The translations under genes and the position numbers were made by a program. This document shows, piece by piece, positions 26,395 to 34,536 of a stretch of DNA of 64,000 bases (position 1 is its first letter; each line of letters starts with the position of its first letter). The DNA comes from Saccharibacillus nicotianae (GTDB lineage: Bacteria > Bacillota > Bacilli > Paenibacillales > Paenibacillaceae): assembly GCF_042681745.1 (NCBI RefSeq), contig NZ_JBHUGF010000011.1, positions 372,001 to 436,000 on the forward strand, read 5' to 3'. The notes under the pieces were generated by a model, which saw nothing but the letters and a program-made list of their open reading frames with translations, did not search any database and was not told where the DNA came from.

Positions 26395-26427
26395 AAAAAA
26401 GGCTAACTTCAAATGTTAGTCTTTTTT
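26395..26427 (+). terminator. Terminator of the toxin-antitoxin module
   Basis: Stem AAAAAGGCTAAC/GTTAGTCTTTTT (one G bulge), 7-nt loop and T6. Confidence 0.85.
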
Positions 26428-26546
26428 ATATATGTATTTTTAACTATATAATTGTTCCAACATTTAATAGGTTTAAAAAATAATTAATCTCTCTCTTAAA
26501 AGAAACCGATATTAAAATAAAAGTCGAATTTTCGGGGGAAATGTCG

Positions 26547-28202
26547 GTGTCTGTCAAATTAAGAACTGCGTTAATTGTTACCTTTATTGCATTGTCGTTA
26601 TTGCTATCTTTTGTACTGAGCACAACTATTAATTATTATTCTTCTAAAAGTATTAAAAATGAGATTGGGGAATCTCTAGCAGGAACAGCTTATCAGACAG
26701 CAGATAAGTTGGATAACTTTATGTGGTCCAGATCAGGGGAAGTAGAATTATTGGGGAGCTTGCCTGTTTTTGATAATAATCAAAATGTTCAAAATATTCA
26801 AGAAATGTTAGATCAATTACAATCTCATTTTCCATCGTTTTCATGGATCGGGTATACCGATACGAAAGGTAAAGTGTTAGCAGCTACAGATGGAATTTTG
26901 TTAGGAAAAGACTTGTCCGAGCGTCCTGTATTTCAACAGGGGATTCAGGGTAAATTTATCGGTGATGTACATGATGCAGTATTGCTAGCCAAATTGTTAC
27001 CGAATCCGAGTGGAGAACCGTTACAGTTTGTCGATGTCAGTCTACCGATTCAAAATAGCCAAAACCAAACGATTGGTGTACTGGCTGCACATATGAGTTG
27101 GGCATGGGCGAAAGAAGTACAAGAAAGTGTCTTATTGCCGAACAAATGGGCAGATCAAAATGTCGATATGCTTATTGTAAGTAAAAAAGACCAGACTGTT
27201 TTATTGGGTCCACGCGATATGGTAGGCAAGCCTTTACCTTTGAAAAGTATAGAAAAAGCGCAATCACAAAAAGATGGTTGGGAACTTGAAAAGTGGCCGG
27301 ATGGCAATACATACTTAACAGGGTATGCCTATGGAGATGGGTATTTGGATTATCCAGGGCTAGGTTGGACTGTTATTGTACGACAACCTGAATCAACAGC
27401 ATTAGCATCTGTGTCTGAATTGATGCATTTTAATATCTGGATTACAGTTGCCGCGGCGATCTTGTTTGCTCTGATAGGTTGGTGGTTGGCAGAACGTATC
27501 TCGTTACCGATTCGCGCATTAACACGCACTGCTGATCGGTTAGCTTGTGGAGAAACGATTGAAATACCGAATGATAAAAGTTTTAGTGATATTGAACTAC
27601 TGTCTGCTTCTTTGCAGACGATGGTAACATCGCTGAGTCAAAAAGAAGTAGAGCTGGATACGATGCAAAGTCTAGCGCATTATGATCACCTAACAGGTCT
27701 GCCGAATCGAAATGCATTGGAGACGTATTTAGAAGAAGCGTTTGAGAATCCCGAGCACCAGCCCTGTCTATCGTTTCTGTATATCGATTTGGATGGATTC
27801 AAAAAGGTCAATGATACATTAGGGCACCAGAGCGGCGATATTCTTTTGCAAAAAGTAGCCCAACGTCTATGTTATCTGACTCGTGAACATGATATTACTG
27901 TACGTCTAGGTGGAGATGAATTTCTAGTCGTGCTGAATATCGATCCTGCTCAATTGGATATACAGAAAGATACGGAAGCTTATGCTAACGATATTATTTG
28001 CAATCTGAACAAACCATTTATTGTAGAATATGAAAAAGTAAATATCGGTTGTAGTATCGGCGGAGCTGTCTATCCATATGATAGTGATAATCCGATCGAA
28101 ATTATTCGTATGGCAGATCAGGCATTATATCAATCCAAACGTGCAGGTAAAAATCGCCTTACATTTTACCAGGAGCCCCTTTCACCTACCTCTATCGGCT
28201 AA
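26547..28202 (+). CDS. Membrane-bound diguanylate cyclase (dCache-HAMP-GGDEF)
   Basis: A 551-residue protein that should make cyclic di-GMP. Order: transmembrane helix (about 7-28), extracellular double-Cache-like sensor (about 35-290), second helix (about 295-316), HAMP (about 317-368) and GGDEF domain (about 383-545). The catalytic motif GGDEF is intact (about 455-459) and the inhibitory site RxxD (REHD, about 446-449) sits exactly five residues before it, so product inhibition is likely. No EAL domain. GTG at 26547 is 8 nt from GGGGGA; the ATG at 26541 is only 2 nt away. Ligand unknown. Confidence 0.9.
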   Translation: MSVKLRTALIVTFIALSLLLSFVLSTTINYYSSKSIKNEIGESLAGTAYQTADKLDNFMWSRSGEVELLGSLPVFDNNQNVQNIQEMLDQLQSHFPSFSWIGYTDTKGKVLAATDGILLGKDLSERPVFQQGIQGKFIGDVHDAVLLAKLLPNPSGEPLQFVDVSLPIQNSQNQTIGVLAAHMSWAWAKEVQESVLLPNKWADQNVDMLIVSKKDQTVLLGPRDMVGKPLPLKSIEKAQSQKDGWELEKWPDGNTYLTGYAYGDGYLDYPGLGWTVIVRQPESTALASVSELMHFNIWITVAAAILFALIGWWLAERISLPIRALTRTADRLACGETIEIPNDKSFSDIELLSASLQTMVTSLSQKEVELDTMQSLAHYDHLTGLPNRNALETYLEEAFENPEHQPCLSFLYIDLDGFKKVNDTLGHQSGDILLQKVAQRLCYLTREHDITVRLGGDEFLVVLNIDPAQLDIQKDTEAYANDIICNLNKPFIVEYEKVNIGCSIGGAVYPYDSDNPIEIIRMADQALYQSKRAGKNRLTFYQEPLSPTSIG

Positions 28203-28225
28203 AGGGAATGATAGGTATAAACAAC

Positions 28226-28257
28226 AAGCTAGAGTAGAGTTTACTCTGGCTTTTTTG
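28226..28257 (+). terminator. Terminator of the diguanylate cyclase gene
   Basis: Stem AAGCTAGAGTA/TACTCTGGCTT with T6. It lies between converging genes. Confidence 0.8.
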
Positions 28258-28273
28258 TTGTGTAATAGATTAT

Positions 28274-28531
28274 TTACAAAGACAGCGTGCGCGCTGAAAA
28301 ATCATCAGGATTAATAAAATTCCAAATATCCGGTATCTGCTCCAGATCATATTTGCGGACAGCTTCAATAATTTTGAGATGAATTTCTTGGCGCAAATCT
28401 TCTTGTTCTTGATAGGTCGTTTGCTGTAATGAACGCATAATTTTGGGTGCGAATTTATGGATTAAAAATAAAATAGCTTCTTCGTCTTCATTTTTAGCTT
28501 TTTGAATTAATGAGTGTAGAGCATGTGCCAT
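28274..28531 (-). CDS. RsoA-like sigma region 2 subunit (split sigma, copy 2)
   Basis: An 85-residue protein. The stretch LIQKAKNEDEEAILFLIHKF and then EDLRQEIHLKIIEAVRKYD matches regions 2.1-2.2 of sigma-70 factors, the core-binding part, with no region 4. RsoA of B. subtilis has the same size and shape and acts with SigO. GGAGG lies 7 nt before the ATG. It follows the region 4 partner by 28 nt, in the same order as in copy 1 at 11990-12519. Predicted role: half of a two-subunit sigma factor. Confidence 0.65.
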   Translation of the reverse strand: MAHALHSLIQKAKNEDEEAILFLIHKFAPKIMRSLQQTTYQEQEDLRQEIHLKIIEAVRKYDLEQIPDIWNFINPDDFSARTLSL

Positions 28532-28559
28532 CGTGGTTCCTCCTTACGTATCTTTTATT

Positions 28560-29102
28560 TTATCTCGGTTCATCTACATACTGAAGATACGTTTGTAATT
28601 TTTTAAGTGCTAATCGTTTGGTTTTGGAAATAGCTTGTTGTGTGACTTGAAGCTTAGCAGACACTTCTTTTTCGGTCATTTCATGAATATACAGATAACA
28701 AAGAATAGATTGCTCGCGATCGGTAAGTTGCTCAATCGCTTCATACATCCGTTTTTCAGTCACCACTTGTTGCCAGCTTTGTTCTACAAAATGATATGTA
28801 TCTGTATCAGCAGGAAAAATAGAAGGAGAGGTATGATCTTGATCTCTATTTTGGTCTACGATTAGTTGATATCGATCTTTGTATAGACGGTTTTTCTTAT
28901 CATAATTGATTGCGCTAAAATGAATAAGAGAAGCGATATAAGACGTAAAACGAGCTTCTAAAAAGAAAAGCTGAAACGCTTGATTAAGTTTTTGCTTATT
29001 TTGCGTTGTTGGATGATACATAGCTTGTTCCAAAAGTTGCTTATTGCTTTGTATACTCAAAAATGAGTGGATAATCGGGTTTTGCTCGGTTGTTATATTC
29101 AT
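28560..29102 (-). CDS. SigO-like sigma region 4 subunit (split sigma, copy 2)
   Basis: A 180-residue protein. The C-terminal part (AIEQLTDREQSILCYLYIHEM, then TEKEVSAKLQVTQQAISKTKR) is a sigma region 4 helix-turn-helix. The middle (RFTSYIASLIHFSAINYDKKNR) resembles the segment following region 2 in sigma factors. No full region 2 is present, implying dependence on the small gene downstream. The ATG at 29102 has GGAGG 8 nt upstream. Direct repeats at 29132-29183 lie in its promoter region. Confidence 0.65.
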   Translation of the reverse strand: MNITTEQNPIIHSFLSIQSNKQLLEQAMYHPTTQNKQKLNQAFQLFFLEARFTSYIASLIHFSAINYDKKNRLYKDRYQLIVDQNRDQDHTSPSIFPADTDTYHFVEQSWQQVVTEKRMYEAIEQLTDREQSILCYLYIHEMTEKEVSAKLQVTQQAISKTKRLALKKLQTYLQYVDEPR

Positions 29103-29131
29103 ACGTATGACCTCCTGCACTGTATAGCATC

Positions 29132-29183
29132 AGTACAAATCTATTTACATAAAAAGATAGGTACCTAAAAAGTACAAATCTAT
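29132..29183. repeat. Direct repeat upstream of the sigma pair
   Basis: AGTACAAATCTAT occurs at 29132-29144 and again at 29171-29183, 39 nt apart. It lies just upstream of the region 4 gene, in the 368-nt gap 29103-29470, and is a candidate promoter or regulator site. Confidence 0.6.
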
Positions 29184-29209
29184 ATCTTTTTATCTATAAA
29201 GTTTAAAAA

Positions 29210-29335
29210 ATGGAGGAAAATACAACTTCAATTCGGATTATTTTTGAAATATACTCCATCTTTATAACTATTTTTATATATCTACATACTGTATTTGATA
29301 AAAAAAGGTGTCAAAAATGGAAAAATATTTTTTAG
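29210..29335 (+). CDS. Possible 41-residue membrane peptide
   Basis: A short frame with Met-Glu-Glu at the start, a hydrophobic core (IIFEIYSIFITIFIYL) and a basic tail (FDKKRCQKWKN). It has no good ribosome binding site, so it may be non-coding. It is divergent from the second split-sigma pair. In B. subtilis a small membrane protein gene, yvrJ, belongs to the SigO regulon, but I see no sequence match to YvrJ. Confidence 0.2.
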   Translation: MEENTTSIRIIFEIYSIFITIFIYLHTVFDKKRCQKWKNIF

Positions 29336-29384
29336 AAATGATAGATTTTTAGCTTTTCACTATAAACGCAACGTAAAAATTTGT

Positions 29385-29398
29385 TGTAATCGTTTCCT
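29385..29398 (+). promoter_or_regulatory. cre-like site upstream of the second ABC operon
   Basis: TGTAATCGTTTCCT differs slightly from the CcpA-site consensus. It lies about 75 nt before the binding-protein gene. Confidence 0.5.
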
Positions 29399-29470
29399 TT
29401 TTGTCGGAATAGGGTATTTTTTGTTTATGTTGTTTATACAAGTAAAAGGATTGATGGAGGGGATGGTTAG

Positions 29471-30709
29471 ATGAAAAGATGGGGGAGTATAGTGCTGATC
29501 GCGCTGTTGTTGGTTGGTTTATTGTCGGCTTGCAGTACGAGTACTAGCGGCGGCAAAGATGGCGTAGTGCAATTAGAATTTTTCCAGAACAAGCCAGAAG
29601 CCAAAGCTAGCTTCGATGAATTGATTGCCAAGTTCAATCAAGAACATCCAAATATTCATGTCTCTCAAGTAAATCCACCGGACGCAGAGACAGTGCTCAA
29701 AACACGAGTGGTCAAAAACGATATTCCTGATATTGTAGGCCTCGGGGCTACAGATACATATTCGTTGCTTGCGCAAAGTGATATTTTTCTGGATCTAACC
29801 GGCGATAAACTATTGCAAAATATTGACCCTAAATATGCTCAAATGCTGAAAGACGTTACAGGTATGGATCAAGTTACTGGAGTTCCTTTTGCTCTAAATG
29901 CAAACGGTATCATTTATAATAAAGAGATTTTTAAAAAGCTGGGCTTATCGGTACCCAAAACATGGGATCAATTGATAGCAACAGCCAAAAAAGCGAAAGC
30001 AGAAGGAACTATTCCGTTCTATTTCACTTATAAAGACGACTGGCAGACCAATCTACCTTTCAATGCGATGGGCGGTACATTAGTCGGTACAGACTTTTAC
30101 AAAGAGCGTCGTGAAAATAAAACGACTTTTGTTCAAGCGTATCAAGAAGTAGCCAAAAAGCAATTAGAATTACTTAATTACGGTCACAGTGATAATTTTG
30201 GTAAAGCTTACTCGGATGGAAATCGTGCGTTCGCTAATGGAGAAGCAGCGATGTATATTCAAGGAAGCTGGGCGATCTCTGAGATTCGTAAAGTTAATCC
30301 AGATATTCAATTAGGATTTTTCCCGCTACCTGGTAGTAACGATGAATCCAAAAATAAATTAACCGCAGGGATCGATACATTACTGGCGATTTCCAGTCAG
30401 ACAGAATACCCAGAACAAGCGAAAGAATTTATCGCGTTCTTGTTGCAACCGGCAAATAGCCAACAATATATCGACCAGCAAAATTTATTCTCTGCTGTGA
30501 ACGGAGTACAGCAAAAAGACAGCAGTGTAGCGGAATTATTGCCGTATTTTGAACAGGGTAAAATTGTCGATTTTGTCGATCATTATATTCCAAGTGCTGT
30601 GCAATTGAACCCAACCGTACAAGCCTTTTTGCAAAATAAAGATATCAACGGGTTCCTGAGTACACTGGATAAAGAATGGGATAAAGTAGCGGCACGCAGA
30701 GCAAGCTAA
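29471..30709 (+). CDS. Sugar ABC transporter substrate-binding lipoprotein
   Basis: A 412-residue family 1 solute-binding protein. The lipobox is LLSAC at about residues 17-21, followed by a Ser/Thr/Gly spacer and the fold start VVQLEFFQNKPEAK. The C-terminal region has GSWAISEIRK and FFPLPGS, typical of oligosaccharide binders of the MsmE/RafE type. GGAGGGG is 8 nt before the ATG. It begins an operon with two permeases and no ATPase gene. Substrate not determinable; no hydrolase is linked. Confidence 0.9.
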   Translation: MKRWGSIVLIALLLVGLLSACSTSTSGGKDGVVQLEFFQNKPEAKASFDELIAKFNQEHPNIHVSQVNPPDAETVLKTRVVKNDIPDIVGLGATDTYSLLAQSDIFLDLTGDKLLQNIDPKYAQMLKDVTGMDQVTGVPFALNANGIIYNKEIFKKLGLSVPKTWDQLIATAKKAKAEGTIPFYFTYKDDWQTNLPFNAMGGTLVGTDFYKERRENKTTFVQAYQEVAKKQLELLNYGHSDNFGKAYSDGNRAFANGEAAMYIQGSWAISEIRKVNPDIQLGFFPLPGSNDESKNKLTAGIDTLLAISSQTEYPEQAKEFIAFLLQPANSQQYIDQQNLFSAVNGVQQKDSSVAELLPYFEQGKIVDFVDHYIPSAVQLNPTVQAFLQNKDINGFLSTLDKEWDKVAARRAS

Positions 30710-30733
30710 TCGATCGATGGAAGGAGTGATATG

Positions 30734-31603
30734 ATGTCTAGCAAACGCATGGCAACTTATTATTGGATGACGATTCCGGCAGTATTGTTATTTTTCTTAT
30801 TTCTAACTTTACCTGCGATTCAAGGGATTTTTTATTCATTTACGAACTGGAATGGTTTTGGTAAAGAATATGATTTTGTAGGATTTCGTAATTACGTCAG
30901 TTTGTTTACCGATAATGTAGTCGGTGAAGCTTACTGGTTTACGATTAAATACGCTGTTGTAGTTACGATTTTTATTAATATTTTTAGCTTGTTGATTGCG
31001 GTGGGACTCAATTCTCGTATCAGATTCCGCAATTTTTTTAGAGGCGTATATTTCTTGCCTAATATTCTTAGCGTATTGATTGTAGGTTACATCTTTAATT
31101 ATTTGTTCTCTAATGTATTTACTGTATGGGGGCAGACACTCGGGATTAACTGGTTATCTACAAATATTCTTGGAAATGAAAGTCTGGCTTGGATCGGTAT
31201 CGTGATTGTTGCGGTATGGCAAGGAATCGCACTGAATACGATTCTGTATCTAGCAGGCTTGCAGACTATTTCTCATGATCTGTATGAAGCGTCCAGTCTG
31301 GATGGCGCAGGCAAATGGCGCGAATTTTGGAGTATTACATTCCCGTTGATCGCTCCATTTTTTACGATCAATATGGTATTAGCAATGAAAAATGCATTGA
31401 TGGTCTTTGACCAAATCGTTGCTTTGACCAATGGTGGGCCTGGACGTGCGACACAATCGATCTCATTCTTGATCTATACAGGTGGATTTGAAGGTGGAGA
31501 ATTTGCTTATCAATCTGCGAACTCGGTTATTTACTTTATCGTGATCGCTGTTATCTCTATTCTGCAAATTCGATTCCTGCAAAGAAGGGAGATGGATATG
31601 TAA
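30734..31603 (+). CDS. Sugar ABC transporter permease (MalF/MsmF type)
   Basis: A 289-residue membrane protein with six predicted helices and the EAA loop visible as YEASSLDGAGKWREFWSITFP (about residues 183-203, given here in part: EASSLDGAGKW). Two ATGs (30731, 30734) follow AAGGAG; the second has 7-nt spacing. It follows the lipoprotein gene by 24 nt and overlaps the next permease by one base. Confidence 0.9.
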   Translation: MSSKRMATYYWMTIPAVLLFFLFLTLPAIQGIFYSFTNWNGFGKEYDFVGFRNYVSLFTDNVVGEAYWFTIKYAVVVTIFINIFSLLIAVGLNSRIRFRNFFRGVYFLPNILSVLIVGYIFNYLFSNVFTVWGQTLGINWLSTNILGNESLAWIGIVIVAVWQGIALNTILYLAGLQTISHDLYEASSLDGAGKWREFWSITFPLIAPFFTINMVLAMKNALMVFDQIVALTNGGPGRATQSISFLIYTGGFEGGEFAYQSANSVIYFIVIAVISILQIRFLQRREMDM

Positions 31604-32427
31604 TGGAAACACATAAACGTACCAACTGGACAGTCAATATTCTGGTAGCGATCGGCACTATTATCGTTCTGTTCCCTTTATATATGGCGATTACGATTGC
31701 TTTGAAAGATCCGCAACAAATGTCGCAATCGCTGTTTGGATTACCAACAACGTGGCGGTTTGATAACTTTGCCAGTGCGATAGAGCTGACTAACTTTTTC
31801 CAAGCTTTTCGGAACAGTGCACTCGTTACAACAGCGACAGTAGTCCTTACCTTGTTGACCAACTCTATGGTTGCTTATGCGATTGGACGCAATATGGATC
31901 GTAAATTTTTTAAAGGATTATACTTTTACTTTGTCAGTGCGATGTTTATTCCTTTTCCGATTATTATGTTGCCGATTGTTAAATTAACGTCTGCGCTACA
32001 TATGACCAATCTGGTCGGATTGACTATCTTGCATACGGTATATGCTCTTGCTTTTAACGTCTTTGTCTATGTCGGATATATCCGTTCGATTCCAGCAGTG
32101 CTTGAAGAAGCGGCAACCGTAGATGGAGCAACGACATGGGGAACGTTCTGGCGGATTATTTTCCCGCTTATGGCTCCAATTAACGCTACTGTCGGAATAC
32201 TGGTATGTTTGTCGACCTATAATGATTTCCTATTACCATTGATCATTATTAGCGATCAGAATATGTACACATTACCGTTAGTGCAGTACATTTTCCAGGG
32301 GCAATTCAATACCGATTATAATCTAGCATTTGCTTCGTATCTATTAGCGATGTTGCCGATGATTATTATTTATCTGTTTGCTCAAAAATGGATTATTAGT
32401 GGTGTAACACGAGGTTCGGTGAAATAA
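31603..32427 (+). CDS. Sugar ABC transporter permease (MalG/MsmG type)
   Basis: A 274-residue permease with six predicted helices; the EAA loop reads EEAATVDGATTWGTFWRII (about residues 167-185). It is read from a TAATG overlap with the preceding gene. A very strong terminator follows. The missing ATPase is probably a shared MsmX-like protein encoded elsewhere. Confidence 0.9.
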   Translation: METHKRTNWTVNILVAIGTIIVLFPLYMAITIALKDPQQMSQSLFGLPTTWRFDNFASAIELTNFFQAFRNSALVTTATVVLTLLTNSMVAYAIGRNMDRKFFKGLYFYFVSAMFIPFPIIMLPIVKLTSALHMTNLVGLTILHTVYALAFNVFVYVGYIRSIPAVLEEAATVDGATTWGTFWRIIFPLMAPINATVGILVCLSTYNDFLLPLIIISDQNMYTLPLVQYIFQGQFNTDYNLAFASYLLAMLPMIIIYLFAQKWIISGVTRGSVK

Positions 32428-32435
32428 AGATTGGC

Positions 32436-32487
32436 AAAAATCCTTAAAAGTATCCTGATATTACAGGTATACTTTTAAGGATTTTTG
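32436..32487 (+). terminator. Terminator of the second ABC operon
   Basis: A stem of about 16 bp (AAATCCTTAAAAGTAT with ATACTTTTAAGGATTT) and a T-run. Confidence 0.92.
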
Positions 32488-32541
32488 TTAGTGTATCTCT
32501 AGGTTATCTAGCGATTGGCTACTTTTATTTCATATGGAGGA

Positions 32542-32592
32542 TTGCTCAAATTATTTTTTTATGTATAATATAGTTAGATAATCTAATTATAT
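32542..32592 (+). promoter_or_regulatory. marR promoter and operator
   Basis: TTGCTC (32542-32547), 16-nt spacer, TATAAT (32564-32569). A palindrome centred on TTAGATAATCTAA (32574-32586) follows immediately; the wider match runs 32568-32592. Binding there would block the promoter. The same site occurs in reverse at 33183-33207. Confidence 0.75.
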
Positions 32593-32611
32593 ATGAAAGT
32601 AGGTATTTTAT

Positions 32612-33169
32612 ATGGTTCGCAAACATTTTAATGAACAATCTTTACATAATCATCAACTACCCAAGTTAGGCAAAGTACCTTACGATGAGCTGTGTAAGCA
32701 AACATCTGCGCCAAATACTTCGATTGCTTCTGCTCAATTAGGTCTGTTAATGCTTTGGACAAGTGATCATATACTCGATATCGTCGATAATGCAATTGCT
32801 GATTATGATATTACAGAAAGTAAGCTTGATCTATTATTGCTAATTCAGTTACATGAAAATAGTGAGAAAGTGACTCCATCTGCTATTGCCGAACGTCTAA
32901 ATATTCGTAGAGCATCTGTAACAGCGCTGTTGAATAGTGTAGAAAAAAAAGGTTGGATTATACGCGAGTCCAGTTTGGAAGATGGTCGGAAAATTTATGT
33001 TAAGTTATCCGCTACAGGTACAGCATTTGTTCAACGTATTTTGCCTGTATTTTGGTCTGCCTGTGCTTCATTAGTGGAAGGTTTAAGCGAAGAGGAACAG
33101 CAACTATTATCCAAAGTTATAGAGAAGTTGCATACACAAATAGAGCAACGATTCCAAATCGGAAGATAA
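32612..33169 (+). CDS. MarR-family transcriptional regulator
   Basis: A 185-residue protein. The winged-helix core (TPSAIAERLNIRRASVTALLNSVEKKGWI, key part SAIAERLNIRRASVTALL) and wing (EDGRKIYVKLSATG) are typical of MarR. The N-terminal 60 residues are longer than usual. It probably represses itself and the MFS gene through the two mirrored operators. The MFS gene starts 60 nt downstream. Confidence 0.88.
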   Translation: MVRKHFNEQSLHNHQLPKLGKVPYDELCKQTSAPNTSIASAQLGLLMLWTSDHILDIVDNAIADYDITESKLDLLLLIQLHENSEKVTPSAIAERLNIRRASVTALLNSVEKKGWIIRESSLEDGRKIYVKLSATGTAFVQRILPVFWSACASLVEGLSEEEQQLLSKVIEKLHTQIEQRFQIGR

Positions 33170-33182
33170 ATTTTTTTTGGAT

Positions 33183-33207
33183 ATATGATTAGATTATCTA
33201 ACTATAT
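33183..33207 (+). promoter_or_regulatory. Second MarR operator, before the MFS gene
   Basis: Core TTAGATTATCTAA (33189-33201). Over 25 nt it is the reverse complement of the site at 32568-32592 with one difference. Confidence 0.75.
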
Positions 33208-33228
33208 AAAAAGAATGGAGATTTAGAT

Positions 33229-34413
33229 ATGCAAATTAACGAAAACAATTCAACTCTTTCAGAAGGAAGTTATTCCAAAATGACTGTCTTATTATGTTGG
33301 GCAGGCATGATTATTATGTGTAGTCTGTATCTTACTATTCCTTTGAGTTCTATATTTACCACACAATTCAATATTGATTCTACTCAAGCAGGATTGACGG
33401 GTAGTCTATTCTCATTAGGTTTTGCAATAGGCTGTTTATTTTACGGTGCTCTGGCAGATAAATATGGTCGTAAAAAGGTGATGACGATAGGGTTGTCTGC
33501 ATTAGCAATCATTACGATTTTGATCGGGTGTACTCATCACTTTGCGATTTTATTGCTATTACGAAGTATGCAAGGAGTAGCAGCAGCTTCTTTTTCCCCG
33601 GTAGCGCTTGCCTATATTGTCGCTATATTTCCTAATCATCGTAAAGTGACAACGATTGGATTTGTTAGCACAGGATTCCTGATCGCAGGTATTGTAGGAC
33701 AGGTCGCTTCAAGTTGGATCAGCACTTATTATGGATGGAATTTGGTATTTATTATATTTGGAGTCCTTTATGTAATTACCATCATTTGGCTTAAAGTCGG
33801 ATTAATTCAAGATCATGTTCAACAACCTGATCTCCATATCTGGTCTTATCTTAAACAGTTAACATTAGTCATTAAGCAAAAAAATCTGATGCTTGCTTAT
33901 CTAATCGCATTCCTTTTGTTATTTTCTTTTATTGTGATGTATATATTGCTAGAAAATAAGCTACAAAGCCATATTTTTGCATTAACATCTGTACAAATCT
34001 TATCGATTCGATTGATCGGTATTTTGGGAATGATGTGTTCACCATTTGCAGGAAACATTGCTCGTAAAATAAGTATACGCAACACCTTACTTTTGGGGCT
34101 TGGACTAGCGATAATCAGTCTGTTTATGATGGGATGGATAAATCATTTAGGATTGCTCATCGCATGCAGTGTAGTTTTTGTCGCAGGTATTGCGATTGCT
34201 GTACCTTCTTTAGTGGCTTTGGTCGGGCAACTAGGAGGGAAATATCGCGGCATTGCTGTTTCGGTATACACTTTTTTTCTGTTTGCAGGCACAAGTATAG
34301 CCCCAATCTGGTCAGTATATGCACTCTCTTTACAGCATACGCAGTCATTTATATATAGTGCATTATTGCTTACCGTAGGAGTTGTAGCAGTTTTTTGTAT
34401 TCGTTTAAAATAA
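33229..34413 (+). CDS. MFS transporter, probable drug or metabolite exporter
   Basis: A 394-residue protein with about 12 predicted helices. The loop motif ALADKYGRKKV (about residues 75-85) is the DHA1 signature after helix 2, and the protein resembles YceI/YtbD-type exporters. GGAG is 8 nt before the ATG. It is paired with the MarR gene and shares its operator, so it is likely induced by its own substrate. Substrate unknown. Confidence 0.88.
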   Translation: MQINENNSTLSEGSYSKMTVLLCWAGMIIMCSLYLTIPLSSIFTTQFNIDSTQAGLTGSLFSLGFAIGCLFYGALADKYGRKKVMTIGLSALAIITILIGCTHHFAILLLLRSMQGVAAASFSPVALAYIVAIFPNHRKVTTIGFVSTGFLIAGIVGQVASSWISTYYGWNLVFIIFGVLYVITIIWLKVGLIQDHVQQPDLHIWSYLKQLTLVIKQKNLMLAYLIAFLLLFSFIVMYILLENKLQSHIFALTSVQILSIRLIGILGMMCSPFAGNIARKISIRNTLLLGLGLAIISLFMMGWINHLGLLIACSVVFVAGIAIAVPSLVALVGQLGGKYRGIAVSVYTFFLFAGTSIAPIWSVYALSLQHTQSFIYSALLLTVGVVAVFCIRLK

Positions 34414-34536
34414 TTCAAAATTATAAGACTTTAAAAAATAAAGCTACTACCTTTTGTTGAGTTAAATGATAGAAAGAGGTATGATAAAACAGTAACATCT
34501 ATTTATTCTTAAAAAAGGAAAAAGGAGGAATTAGCA

